Assembly (NCBI GenBank): GCA_944393745.1
Contig: CALYBD010000011.1
Location: 1-59,005, forward strand
From: an uncultured Alphaproteobacteria bacterium
GTDB lineage: Bacteria > Pseudomonadota > Alphaproteobacteria > CAAGCB01 > CAG-977
DNA: 59,005 nucleotides
Direction of reading: 5' to 3'
Positions within the stretch are counted from its first letter, which is position 1. Each line of letters begins with the position of its first letter. The translations under genes were made by a program, and so were the position numbers. The notes beneath the pieces were generated by a model. It saw only the letters and a program-made list of their open reading frames with translations, did no database searches and was not told where the DNA came from. Positions 22,662-31,215 of this stretch are shown one piece after another.

Positions 22662-24056
22662 ATGACTGCAGCAAACAGCGCTTTGTTATATCTGATTTCG
22701 GCCGTTTGTTTTATTCTTTCTTTACGCGGCTTATCTTCCCCGAAAACAGCCATAAGAGGAAATATACTGGGAATCTGCGGTATGGTGATTGCCGTGGCGG
22801 CCACTTTGTTTTCGCCTTCTGTTTCTTCTTACGGGTTTATTATTGCGGCCATCGTTGCCGGAGCCGCCATCGGTCTGTTGATTGCCCGGCGAATTGCCAT
22901 GACGGCTTTGCCTCAGCTGGTTGCGGCGTTTCACAGTCTTGTGGGGTTGGCTGCCGTTTTTGTCGCTTGGGCATCTTTTTTATCGCCGGCGGCTTATGGA
23001 ATCGGAACGTCCGGACATATCGCTGTTTCCAGCCTGATTGAAATGTCTTTGGGCGTTGCGATCGGTGCCGTTACATTTTCGGGATCAGTCATTGCGTTTG
23101 CAAAACTGCAAGGACTGTTATCCGGCAAACCTCTGCGTTTCAAAGGTCAGGCGCCGTTAAACGCTGTTTTGTCCGTTGCGATTGTCATTTTGTTGATTCA
23201 CTTTACAAAAACGGAATCGGGACTGTCGTTTTTTGTTTTAACGCTTATGTCTTTTATTCTGGGCTTTTTGCTGATTCTGCCTGTCGGAGGCGCAGATATG
23301 CCGGTCGTTATCTCCATGTTGAATTCCTATTCCGGCTGGGCGGCGGCAGGCATCGGTTTTACGTTAAGGAACAGTCTGCTGGTAATCACGGGGGCTTTGG
23401 TCGGTTCTTCAGGGGCGATTTTATCCTATATCATGTGTAAAGCCATGAACCGTTCCATTTTTAACGTTTTATTCGGCGGTTTGGGGCAAAATGGAACAAA
23501 TGATGCAAACGTTTCCGAAGAAAAAACCGCAAATCTCGGTTCTGCGGAAGATGCCGCGGTCTTATTAAAAAACGCGCAAAAAGTCATTATTGTGCCGGGA
23601 TATGGTATGGCTGTGGCGCAATCGCAGTTTGCTTTGGAAGAAATGGCAGCTTTATTGAAAAAAGAAGGCATTGATGTTAAATACGCCATTCACCCTGTAG
23701 CGGGGCGTATGCCAGGGCACATGAATGTTCTATTAGCCGAAGCAAAAATTCCTTACGAAGATGTTTTTGAACTGGAAGACATTAATTCTTCTTTTGTCGA
23801 CACGGACGTTGTTTATATTATCGGGGCAAACGATGTGACCAATCCTTTGGCCAAAACGGATTCCTCCAGCCCGATTTTCGGCATGCCCGTTTTAGACGTT
23901 GAAAAAGCGAGACATATTATTGTTGTTAAACGTTCTTTAAAGGGGTTCGGTTACGCTGGTATAGATAATCCTGTTTTTTACGCACCGCAAACAATGATGC
24001 TGCTGGGTGATGCGAAAAAAGTCACCGAAGAAGTCAATCGTTGTCTGAAAGAATAA
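22662..24056 (+). CDS. pntB: NAD(P) transhydrogenase subunit beta
   Basis: Membrane channel plus NADP(H)-binding domain III. It has 464 residues. The first 270 hold about eight or nine hydrophobic helices, including the conserved VISMLNSYSGWAAAGIGF. The C-terminal domain has VIIVPGYGMAVAQSQFALEEM, HPVAGRMPGHMNVLLAEA, GANDVTNPLA and VVKRSLKGFGYAGIDNPVF, all typical. It begins 4 nt after pntAB. Confidence 0.97.
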   Translation: MTAANSALLYLISAVCFILSLRGLSSPKTAIRGNILGICGMVIAVAATLFSPSVSSYGFIIAAIVAGAAIGLLIARRIAMTALPQLVAAFHSLVGLAAVFVAWASFLSPAAYGIGTSGHIAVSSLIEMSLGVAIGAVTFSGSVIAFAKLQGLLSGKPLRFKGQAPLNAVLSVAIVILLIHFTKTESGLSFFVLTLMSFILGFLLILPVGGADMPVVISMLNSYSGWAAAGIGFTLRNSLLVITGALVGSSGAILSYIMCKAMNRSIFNVLFGGLGQNGTNDANVSEEKTANLGSAEDAAVLLKNAQKVIIVPGYGMAVAQSQFALEEMAALLKKEGIDVKYAIHPVAGRMPGHMNVLLAEAKIPYEDVFELEDINSSFVDTDVVYIIGANDVTNPLAKTDSSSPIFGMPVLDVEKARHIIVVKRSLKGFGYAGIDNPVFYAPQTMMLLGDAKKVTEEVNRCLKE

Positions 24057-24060
24057 CCAC

Positions 24061-24092
24061 AAAAGACCGGCTTAAAAACCGGCCTTTTTTTT
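24061..24092 (+). terminator. Intrinsic terminator of pntAA-pntAB-pntB
   Basis: AAGACCGG pairs with CCGGCCTT (one mismatch) across an A-rich loop and is followed by eight T residues. Confidence 0.85.
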
Positions 24093-24194
24093 GTCCATAC
24101 TTTTTAGACATCTGTTAATTTAAGCGTTTTTTTCTGGACAAAATTCTTTTTTGGGGCATACTGGTTATTATTGGCTTACAGATAAGGAAAAACA

Positions 24195-24890
24195 ATGGAA
24201 TACATTCACGCAAAGCGTAAAGGCAAGGGCAATAAATCTTTTCAAAACAACAATACCCGGGCTCAGGAAGTTGTTTTTAAATGGGTCCCCGTTAAAGGAG
24301 TTCGCCTGTCGACACAGGAAAACAGAGCTGTTTACGAAGAATATAAACAGCAGCGTGCTCAACTGCTGAAAGATACCGTCTATAATCCAGACGGTTCTGA
24401 AAACAAAGAAGGTATTTCCCGCCTGCGCCAGGCCGGTTTAAATGACAAAGCAATTTATGAAATGATCGGCAAGGGCAAAACGCCGAACGGTTATAATTAT
24501 CATCATTTGTTTCCGCGCGCGATCAGCGGTTCTTTTAAGGACGGAGGCGTTCAGTTCGGCGATGAGAAATTAACGTCCATTCATGATTGGCGCTGTATGA
24601 TGCCGTTATCCAATGCGACAGGACGCGACATTCACGGCAATGTGCACAAGGCCATGGAAGAACGCAATGGTCCCCTGCCCGAACGCCCGGGGACGAAACT
24701 GACGTATTATATTGCCATGCCGCTGTCCGCCAAAGAATACGAAATGTACAAACAAAATCCGAAATCCGTCAAAGCCGAACTGTTGATTGTCGATGCGAAC
24801 TCATATCGAACGGTTGACCAGCGTACGAACGGCGCCAAGACGATCAGTGTTGCCGATATTGCCAAATTAAAAACGGCAAAAGGGCGTTAA
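24195..24890 (+). CDS. HNH/endonuclease VII-like protein of unknown role
   Basis: A 231-residue protein. NYHHLFPRAISGS (near 95) followed by SIHDWRCMMPLSNATGRDIHGNVHKAMEE gives the paired His-His and His-x-N-x-x-H pattern seen in HNH/treble-clef nucleases, including C-terminal toxin domains. No signal peptide, membrane helix or partner immunity gene is visible. The N-terminus is very basic (HAKRKGKGNKSFQNNN). The start is ATG 24195, with AAGGA upstream. It is a single-gene unit with its own terminator. Nuclease activity is inference from the motif. Confidence 0.55.
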   Translation: MEYIHAKRKGKGNKSFQNNNTRAQEVVFKWVPVKGVRLSTQENRAVYEEYKQQRAQLLKDTVYNPDGSENKEGISRLRQAGLNDKAIYEMIGKGKTPNGYNYHHLFPRAISGSFKDGGVQFGDEKLTSIHDWRCMMPLSNATGRDIHGNVHKAMEERNGPLPERPGTKLTYYIAMPLSAKEYEMYKQNPKSVKAELLIVDANSYRTVDQRTNGAKTISVADIAKLKTAKGR

Positions 24891-24908
24891 AAAAACCGAT
24901 AATTTTAA

Positions 24909-24940
24909 AATCCCTGCATCAGATTTGCAGGGATTTTTTT
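24909..24940 (+). terminator. Intrinsic terminator of the HNH-like gene
   Basis: The stem ATCCCTGCA/TGCAGGGAT is followed by seven T residues. Confidence 0.88.
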
Positions 24941-25068
24941 ATGCCTTATTGAATAAAGGGCGATTCTGATATTTTTGTGGCCAAAAATCATACGCCGATG
25001 CCTGTCGGTGAATATACTTCTGTTTTTTCTAACAAAAGACTTGTTTGTTCATCTCAATCACGTAGTGC

Positions 25069-25097
25069 TGGCATTGAACAAACGTTTTTGCTATAAT
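25069..25097 (+). promoter_or_regulatory. Predicted sigma-70 promoter of leader RNA copy B
   Basis: A perfect -10 TATAAT (25092-25097) has a weak -35 TGGCAT 17 nt upstream. Transcription would begin near 25104, just before the first hairpin of copy B. Confidence 0.5.
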
Positions 25098-25105
25098 GGC
25101 TTCAG

Positions 25106-25308
25106 GTCGTTTCAATCAACGGCTCAGGGCGTCAGAAACCCTTTGGAATATAGTCGCAAAAGCATATAGCGACTTTAAATAACTATGCCGATTTCTGTCC
25201 TATGCAGGCGGATGTCGGCTGAATACGGCTATTCGCCCAATAGGTCGAGCCGTAAATATTCCTACGGTTTCTGAACATCCGCCTACCTTTTCGGGTAGGT
25301 TTTTGTTT
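25106..25308 (+). ncRNA. Structured leader RNA, copy B (novel family)
   Basis: It has the same order of elements as copy A. First hairpin GTCGTT/AACGGC (25106-25111/25118-25123). H1 AGGG/CCCT (25126-25129/25139-25142), whose loop TCAGAAA (25132-25138) pairs with TTTCTGA (25268-25274). P2 GGAATAT/ATATTCC (25145-25151/25256-25262). H2 GTCGC/GCGAC (25153-25157/25169-25173). H3 GCCGA/TCGGC (25187-25191/25215-25219). H4 ACGGCT/AGCCGT (25225-25230/25248-25253). Pseudoknot AGGCGGATGT/ACATCCGCCT (25206-25215/25275-25284). Terminator CCTACC/GGTAGG (25282-25287/25294-25299) then T-run. P2, H2, the first hairpin and both ends of the pseudoknot differ from copy A by paired changes. It precedes two cysteine-rich secreted proteins. 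Confidence 0.78.
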
Positions 25309-25335
25309 AACACAAGCAAAAAGGATTGTTCAGAG

Positions 25336-26166
25336 ATGAAAAAAACAACTTTAATCTTCTTTAGCGCACTGACAAGTGTTGTGCTGTTTCTTTCCCCGCC
25401 CGTAAATGCAAGGGGAACATACTATACACGTGAAGAAGCCGAAAAAGCCTGTCCCTATAGTTATGGCAATAACCGGTCAGTCTGTTTAAACAGTTCCAAC
25501 CGCACCGCATACTACACCTGTTACAAATATCGTTGTTCAACAGAACAAGACGGTGAACGGGAAGTATATGACTTTGATACGCTGGCCCAATGCCAGTGCG
25601 TATATCATTATGTATGCGTTTATTCGGCTTCTTCCGGCTATGACTGTACGCGCCCCTGTTATTTTAACGGGTCATCTTATGCGTATACTTATAAAAACGA
25701 TTCCTGCAAAGTTCCCTGCCCCGAAAACTGTACAACGTGCTCTTCGGGCGTATGTTCTGTTTGCCGCAACGGATATTTCCTCAGCAATGATAATACATGT
25801 CAAAAGGAAAAAAGCTGTTCTTCCTATTGTTCCGACTGTGACAAAACGACCGGAAAATGTTCAGCCTGTAAATCAGGGTATTACCTCAGCGATGACAACA
25901 CATGCCAAAAAGAAAAAAGCTGCACGTCCAACTGTTCCGACTGTGATAAAACCTCCGGCGTATGCTCTGCCTGCCGCAGCGGATATTACCTTTCCGGCGG
26001 CAGGTGTAATTCCTGTCCGAAAAATGCGACTTGTGACGGGAAATCATTCATCTGCAATGACGGTTACACGAAAACGAACGGAACCTGCAGACCACAGGAA
26101 ACAGTTTATTCCTGTCCGCCGCGTATGAAATTGTCAGCGGACAATTGCTGTTGTGTAAATAAATAA
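25336..26166 (+). CDS. Secreted cysteine-rich repeat protein (VSP/furin-like)
   Basis: A 276-residue protein with a signal peptide (MKKTTLIFFSALTSVVLFLSP, cleavage likely after VNA). About 40 cysteines follow. Three 35-residue repeats of the type CSDCDKTTGKCSACKSGYYLS...DNTCQKEKS resemble furin-like or Giardia variant-surface-protein repeats, where paired CxxC motifs form disulfides. The end is CCCVNK, and the next gene ends in CCCV. The start is ATG 25336, with AAAGGAT upstream, shared in sequence with the copy A leader. It is probably exported and disulfide-bonded; adhesion or host contact is conjecture. Confidence 0.75.
   Translation: MKKTTLIFFSALTSVVLFLSPPVNARGTYYTREEAEKACPYSYGNNRSVCLNSSNRTAYYTCYKYRCSTEQDGEREVYDFDTLAQCQCVYHYVCVYSASSGYDCTRPCYFNGSSYAYTYKNDSCKVPCPENCTTCSSGVCSVCRNGYFLSNDNTCQKEKSCSSYCSDCDKTTGKCSACKSGYYLSDDNTCQKEKSCTSNCSDCDKTSGVCSACRSGYYLSGGRCNSCPKNATCDGKSFICNDGYTKTNGTCRPQETVYSCPPRMKLSADNCCCVNK
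25696..26010 (+). repeat. Three in-frame 105-bp coding repeats
   Basis: The units at about 25696-25800, 25801-25905 and 25906-26010 each encode 35 residues ending in DNTCQ or an equivalent. Units 2 and 3 are the most alike at DNA level; unit 1 is more diverged. Copy number could vary by slippage or recombination without a frameshift. Confidence 0.7.
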
Positions 26167-26176
26167 GGAGGAAAAC

Positions 26177-26536
26177 ATGAAAAAAATCATCTTACTTTGC
26201 TGGGTATTGATCTGTTCCGCCTCATTTGTTCAGGCAAAGGCCGTAAAACTGGGACGCAGCACGGCAGACGGCGCCGTATGGCAGTCCACCTTAAAATCCG
26301 GCAACGGAATGTCGGAATTTGCAAAAGAATGTGACAGCAATTGCCAAAAATGTGATACGTCAACGGGGTTTTGCCTGTCGTGTTCGCCCGACCGTTATTT
26401 GTCAAACGGATTATGTCAACCTTGCCCGTCAAAACATTCCTGTGATGGCAAAAAGGCTGTTCCGAATTGCTCCGGCGTACAGTGTATAGAAGGGACTTCG
26501 CCCGTTGCCAATGCAACGGGGTGCTGTTGCGTGTAA
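26177..26536 (+). CDS. Small secreted cysteine-rich protein
   Basis: A 119-residue protein with a signal peptide MKKIILLCWVLICSASFVQA. The mature part has one copy of the same cysteine repeat (CDSNCQKCDTSTGFCLSC...DRYLS), then CQPCPSKHSCDGKK as in its upstream neighbour (CNSCPKNATCDGKS), and ends in GCCCV. It lies 10 nt after that gene, with AAGGAGG upstream, so the two form an operon of paralogues under leader RNA copy B. Confidence 0.75.
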   Translation: MKKIILLCWVLICSASFVQAKAVKLGRSTADGAVWQSTLKSGNGMSEFAKECDSNCQKCDTSTGFCLSCSPDRYLSNGLCQPCPSKHSCDGKKAVPNCSGVQCIEGTSPVANATGCCCV

Positions 26537-26543
26537 AAAATAA

Positions 26544-26578
26544 AAGGGGGCTGATCAAAATTGTCAGCCCCCTTGTTC
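26544..26578 (+). terminator. Terminator of the cysteine-rich operon
   Basis: A strong stem AAGGGGGCTGA/TCAGCCCCCTT is followed by a T-rich but interrupted tail. Confidence 0.75.
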
Positions 26579-26613
26579 GTTGTTAATAATACCAGAAAAC
26601 GTTTCTAAATTTT

Positions 26614-28671
26614 TTATTTATCCTCTTCCTTTTTGGGCATGGGCAAAGGAGCAACGGAAACCCGTTCAGGGAACATATTAATCTGACGTACGTTCTGGTA
26701 ATCTTTACATTCTTCAAAACCGTCACAACGCTGAATGACGGTAACCCGTGAATCCGGTTCTGCCCCCTGCATATCCAAAATGGTTTTATAACCGCGCATT
26801 ACCTGAACCGTTATAAAGATATATGCGCTCATCTTTCTGCGATTACGTGCCGTAATTTTAATTTCGTAGATGCCTTCCGATGTAGCCGGCGGACGTCCGG
26901 ACAGCGTAATCGTTTTGGAATCAAAAAACAGCCAGGGCAACAAAGGCGTTCCGTCACGCATTGTGGCCGTATACGTCACCTGATGTCCCAAATCGGCTTC
27001 GGCAAAAGTTGTCGGCGGAATCGTCATAATAAAGCGATTATCTTCGGTTACTTTCTGCATGGGCAGTTTTGCGTCAATATAAACCGGCGGACGATGCATC
27101 GGAACCGGCGGCAAACGCGGATAATCTTCGTTTGTAAACCGCCCCATATCCCATGCGTTCATGACGCGTTCCAATGCCCGTGCAATCGATCCCAAATCAT
27201 TCGAAGCAAAATCTTCCGGCAAAGGATCCAAACCCAATGTTACGAAAACAGAACCGGTTGCGTCCTGCAATTCGGCGAAATTCATTGCCGTACGCAATTT
27301 TGCAAACAAGGCTCTGGCCGCGGAAGATATTTTTTCGGCTTCGGCCAGAACGTCCGTCTCGGCGTTATCGGAAGCCTGCTGTGCCAATTTCTGAGCAACA
27401 TCTGAAATTTCAACACTAAGCAAATAAGTTTCTTTTGCCCCCTGATAACGTCCCCAGCTGATGTGAGTCTGCGTCAGGACCGTCATGGCTATAACCTGTC
27501 TGTTCAGATTGTCAACGGCTTCTTTGACCTCACCATAAGCCAATGTCTTTTGCATGCGTGCCGGATTGAGTAAATTCCACCCCAGCCGTGCAGCCGCCTG
27601 CAGCCAAGAGTTATTTGACAGAAAATCATCGCTGTCATAATTTGCCGATACGGAAACATTCAATCCGGGCAGCAGTTTTAATAACGCTTTTTTAGCCGCC
27701 ATACGCGTATTTTGCAATTTATAGTCTTCGGAACGCAATTCCGGTCTGTTCATTAAGGCCAGCCATTCCAACCGATCCAGACTGGATCTGATTTCAGGCA
27801 AAGCAAAATTTCCGTCCTCTGATCCGACCAGACGATAACGGGTCCCCGGCTTTAAATTCATTAATCCGGCCAATGTTTCGCGTGAAAGCATTAATTCTTT
27901 TTTCATTTCGCTTAAATCACGCATTGTTTCCATCAACCCCATTTGATAATTCAACAGGACAGACGGATCCGTCTGTTTTTCATGTTCCATTGACCGCAGG
28001 TTTTCCAAAACAAACGTTGCTTCTTCCATCAGGTCGTCTATTTCTGGAGCCAGCCGCTCGGCTGCCAAAGCCCGCCAATATGCGGCTCTGACGTCCTGCA
28101 ACAAAGCCTGAACCTGTTTTCGTCTTTGTTCCTTGGCGATCAGGATATTATTGGCGTCCTGTTTTGCCTGAAAATAACTGACACCGAAATCCAATATATT
28201 CCAACTGATACGCGCATCGGCAAAGCCATGTGATTTTGCGCTGTAAGCCTCTGATCCGGGGGACATGACGCCGGTTTGCATGGATTTTGAAACAACGGCT
28301 TCATAATTACTGCGGGCGGAATACCCGGCACCGGCGGAAACCTGCGGCAACATATCCAAGGACGTGATGTTGAACTGCTTTGTCGCCAAAGCCGTTTGCA
28401 TCATTTTCAAACGGGCATTCAGATTGTATTTTAAAGCCCGCGCCATTGCATCATACAATGTCAACGGCTCGGCGATTCTTTGCGACCGTTGATCCTGAAA
28501 CATTTCCCGAATATCCTGATCAACGCGAACGGCACGTTCCCAATCACTGATCGGTTCCGGTCTGACCGTGCAAGCGGCAATCAGCAAAACCGCCGCGGAC
28601 GCCGTAAAAAAAGACGTTCTTTTCCAGACTTTCTTTTGCATTAAAAAGGAATAAGGTAACTTTTTTTTCAT
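26614..28671 (-). CDS. TolC-family outer-membrane lipoprotein with Ig-like C-terminal domain
   Basis: A 685-residue protein. The lipobox LIAAC (about residue 34) indicates an outer-membrane lipoprotein. Residues about 70-500 form the helical TolC/OEP fold (LYDAMARALKYNLNARLKMM, DARISWNILDFGVSYFQAKQDANN, LNPGTRYRL-type turns). Residues 545-626 are an extra domain like the cadherin/He_PIG Ig fold: FIMTIPPTTFAEADLGHQVT, DGTPLLPWLFFD, ITLSGRPPATSEGIYEIKITA. A 59-residue tail follows. The start is ATG 28671, overlapping the upstream gene's stop and with AAGGA upstream. It is probably an export channel for a surface product, with the Ig-like domain perhaps binding it. This is distinct from the housekeeping TolC at 51959. 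Confidence 0.82.
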   Translation of the reverse strand: MKKKLPYSFLMQKKVWKRTSFFTASAAVLLIAACTVRPEPISDWERAVRVDQDIREMFQDQRSQRIAEPLTLYDAMARALKYNLNARLKMMQTALATKQFNITSLDMLPQVSAGAGYSARSNYEAVVSKSMQTGVMSPGSEAYSAKSHGFADARISWNILDFGVSYFQAKQDANNILIAKEQRRKQVQALLQDVRAAYWRALAAERLAPEIDDLMEEATFVLENLRSMEHEKQTDPSVLLNYQMGLMETMRDLSEMKKELMLSRETLAGLMNLKPGTRYRLVGSEDGNFALPEIRSSLDRLEWLALMNRPELRSEDYKLQNTRMAAKKALLKLLPGLNVSVSANYDSDDFLSNNSWLQAAARLGWNLLNPARMQKTLAYGEVKEAVDNLNRQVIAMTVLTQTHISWGRYQGAKETYLLSVEISDVAQKLAQQASDNAETDVLAEAEKISSAARALFAKLRTAMNFAELQDATGSVFVTLGLDPLPEDFASNDLGSIARALERVMNAWDMGRFTNEDYPRLPPVPMHRPPVYIDAKLPMQKVTEDNRFIMTIPPTTFAEADLGHQVTYTATMRDGTPLLPWLFFDSKTITLSGRPPATSEGIYEIKITARNRRKMSAYIFITVQVMRGYKTILDMQGAEPDSRVTVIQRCDGFEECKDYQNVRQINMFPERVSVAPLPMPKKEEDK

Positions 28672-29624
28672 TTTACGTCCTTGGTATTATTGCCTTTTAA
28701 GAATTTTTCCAGCCGCCTGAAAAATGCTTTTCTTCGGGAAACGGGATCCGCTTTGAGAATTTGATCATTTTTTTGCATTCTGTCAAGCAAAGAGGCTGAA
28801 CGCCTTGTGGCGGCAACGGGCTGATCCGGAAACATTTCATCGCGCGACAGCATTATCAAACCGGTTGACAGATCCATCATATCATTGATCAACAGCGCCG
28901 ACAAAACATCGTCTATTTCTTTTAATCCGCGAATTTGCCGTGTTTCCGGCGCATAGATATCCTCTGCATTTTTCAAAATTGCCTCTGAAAGCAAAGAATG
29001 CCCGATTTTTGCAAACAAATTATCCGTTTTCTGATCAGATTGACGCATCTGAGAGGCCAGCAGCTCTAATTCCATATCCGTTCGTGCCGTTTCGTTTAAT
29101 GAAAGCAAAAAAGCCTGAAAATTAAACATATCACGAACCATTTTGTCCGTTTCCCCCGCGGCATGCCGGATACGATCGCGCATATATAAATCATCTTGCC
29201 GATCGGCAGAGAACACGGCATTGACTTCCGCCTGTTCTACAATCGGAATCAATGCGTTTAAAATTTCTGAAACAGCCGACCAGTCAGCCTGCGGATCGGT
29301 CTTCGTCGTTTTTTCGAAATCCCGCAGACGATCTTGAGCCTCAAGCTGCCAGGAAACGGATTCCAGCTGGCGTTCGGCTTTTGTTTGCGGGGTCAATGCA
29401 TTCAACCAGGCGCGGCGAAATTTTTCGGATTTTGAATCCGTTTGCCACACCTGCGGAATCGGCATTTTCTGCAAAAAAGGCCTGGTTAATATTTTCTTTA
29501 AGGAATACGCGTTATCTGCCGGATTCACAAAAGAATCCGTTGCAAACCCTTTTTGCGGCACCGCAAGAAAAACAACGGCAACCGTATGAAAAAAAAGAAT
29601 TTTTGCGTTTTTTCCTGCGTTCAA
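28668..29624 (-). CDS. Periplasmic helical protein paired with TolC-like lipoprotein
   Basis: A 318-residue protein of unknown family. The N-terminal signal peptide (ILFFHTVAVVFLAVPQKGFA) is followed by long amphipathic helices rich in E, D, Q and R (for example LLASQMRQSDQKTDNLFAKIGHSLL). The start is a TTG at 29624, with AAGGA about 11 nt upstream; a start further in cannot be excluded. Its stop overlaps the start of the lipoprotein gene, so the two are translationally coupled and probably act together in export or envelope assembly. Confidence 0.6.
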   Translation of the reverse strand: MNAGKNAKILFFHTVAVVFLAVPQKGFATDSFVNPADNAYSLKKILTRPFLQKMPIPQVWQTDSKSEKFRRAWLNALTPQTKAERQLESVSWQLEAQDRLRDFEKTTKTDPQADWSAVSEILNALIPIVEQAEVNAVFSADRQDDLYMRDRIRHAAGETDKMVRDMFNFQAFLLSLNETARTDMELELLASQMRQSDQKTDNLFAKIGHSLLSEAILKNAEDIYAPETRQIRGLKEIDDVLSALLINDMMDLSTGLIMLSRDEMFPDQPVAATRRSASLLDRMQKNDQILKADPVSRRKAFFRRLEKFLKGNNTKDVK

Positions 29625-29736
29625 ATCTGTCGATATCCTTAATAAAGAAAACTTCAGCTGAAAATATTTTTTCAGATAAAAGCTAAAAAAAGGTATAAGA
29701 ATAAAGAAAAAACGATTCTTTTCAAAAGGAGATCAC

Positions 29737-30933
29737 ATGGCTTTGACGGCACCGCGCGGGGAACGATTAAACATCGGTTTGTTCGGCAGACGAAATGTCG
29801 GAAAATCGTCGTTATTAAATGCTTTATGCGCTCAACAGGTATCGATTGTTTCCGACACGCCGGGCACGACGACAGACGCCGTTTCAAAAATTTATGAACT
29901 GATTCCCGTCGGTCCCGTCACCTTTTTCGACACGGCCGGCATTGATGATTCGGGAACGATCGGAACTTTACGAACCGCCGCAACGCAAAAGATCATGAAC
30001 AAAACGGATATCGCTTTGCTGGTCACGGACGAAAACGGCATCGGAACGTATGAACACTCTTTGATGGGTACCTTGAACACCTTAAATATCCCGTTTATTC
30101 TTGTCGTCAACAAAAGCGATAAAGCCAATCCTTTGATTGCGGACAAACTGCCCTGCCCCGTTGTTCGTATCAGCGCGGCCAAAAAAGAAAACATCGAACA
30201 TTTAAAAGCCGTCATCACGGATATTGTTCCGGACTATTTAAAAACTGCCCCGGCACTGGTTCGCGATTTAATCACGCAAGGTCAAACGGTCGTTTGCATC
30301 GCCCCGATTGATTCCTCTGCCCCCAAAGGACGCCTGATCCTGCCGCAGGTTCAGGTAATCCGCGATATCTTGGACGCGCATGCTTATGCTTATGTCATTC
30401 AAAACGACCGGGAATTTTTGCAAATTCAGGAAAACTTAAAAACACCCCCTGCTTTGGTCATTACGGATTCACAGTTGATCCGATCCGTTGCCGCCGTCGT
30501 TCCGTCGGAAATCAACCTAACGACTTTTTCCACGCTTTTTGCCCGATACAAAGGGGATTTAAAGATTTTATACGATGGTGCGAAACATTTACAAAACCTG
30601 CCTGACAACGCTGAAATCCTGATCGCGGAAGCCTGTTCCCATCATGTTCAGGACGATGATATCGCCCGGGTAAAAATGCCGACGTTGATCAAAAACGTCC
30701 TAAAAAAAGAACTGCATTTTGAATGGTCGGCCGGCAGTGACTTTCCCGACGATTTAAACCGCTTTGACATTGTAATACATTGCGGGGGCTGTATGTTATC
30801 GCGTTTAGAAACGCTGCGCCGTTTAAACGAATGCGTCCGCAGCGGTGTTCCCGTTACGAACTTCGGCATGGCTCTTTCCGCCATGCAGGGGGTTCTGGAT
30901 CGTGTTATCCGGCCGTTTGGAGTACAATCATGA
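29737..30933 (+). CDS. hydF: [FeFe]-hydrogenase maturation GTPase HydF
   Basis: Scaffold and GTPase that carries the di-iron subcluster to [FeFe]-hydrogenase. It has 398 residues. The GTPase domain has P-loop GRRNVGKSS (about 17-25), DTPGTTTD, DTAG and NKSD. The dimerisation and Fe-S domains follow. The cluster ligands are seen as ACSHH (CxH) and about 45 residues later HCGGC (HCxxC), exactly the HydF pattern. HydE, HydG and the hydrogenase itself are not in the window. The gene heads a four-gene unit with tight spacing. Confidence 0.95.
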   Translation: MALTAPRGERLNIGLFGRRNVGKSSLLNALCAQQVSIVSDTPGTTTDAVSKIYELIPVGPVTFFDTAGIDDSGTIGTLRTAATQKIMNKTDIALLVTDENGIGTYEHSLMGTLNTLNIPFILVVNKSDKANPLIADKLPCPVVRISAAKKENIEHLKAVITDIVPDYLKTAPALVRDLITQGQTVVCIAPIDSSAPKGRLILPQVQVIRDILDAHAYAYVIQNDREFLQIQENLKTPPALVITDSQLIRSVAAVVPSEINLTTFSTLFARYKGDLKILYDGAKHLQNLPDNAEILIAEACSHHVQDDDIARVKMPTLIKNVLKKELHFEWSAGSDFPDDLNRFDIVIHCGGCMLSRLETLRRLNECVRSGVPVTNFGMALSAMQGVLDRVIRPFGVQS

Positions 30934-31205
30934 AAAAAACATTGTTTTTGCTTTTATTTATTCTTTCCGGCTGTCTGCCGTTGCACACTTTATCAAACCC
31001 CGAACACCACCATTTTTACGAACGGGAATACGCTTTGCCCGATGAAGCGCGAAAATGGGCGGAAGGTGCCTCTTTGGAAGATTTATGCCAGGGAACAAAA
31101 AACTGGCGTCACGAACATATTCGAAAAGCCGCACTGCACGAAATAACAACAAGAAACATTGATACACGACAATGTTATTATGTCGGCATGGAATTAACGC
31201 CGTAA
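30930..31205 (+). CDS. Small lipoprotein
   Basis: A 91-residue protein with a lipoprotein signal (MKKTLFLLLFILSGC, Cys at 15). The mature part is charged and has two more cysteines (DLCQGT, DTRQCYY). No family was recognised. The start overlaps the hydF stop as ATGA, so it is translationally coupled to hydF. Confidence 0.65.
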   Translation: MKKTLFLLLFILSGCLPLHTLSNPEHHHFYEREYALPDEARKWAEGASLEDLCQGTKNWRHEHIRKAALHEITTRNIDTRQCYYVGMELTP

Positions 31206-31215
31206 GGAGGAAACG

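Noticed and set aside
25696-26010. Regular repeats that might suggest a CRISPR array
   Set aside because: The 105-bp units are in frame within a coding gene, diverged from each other, and have no spacer pattern or cas genes.
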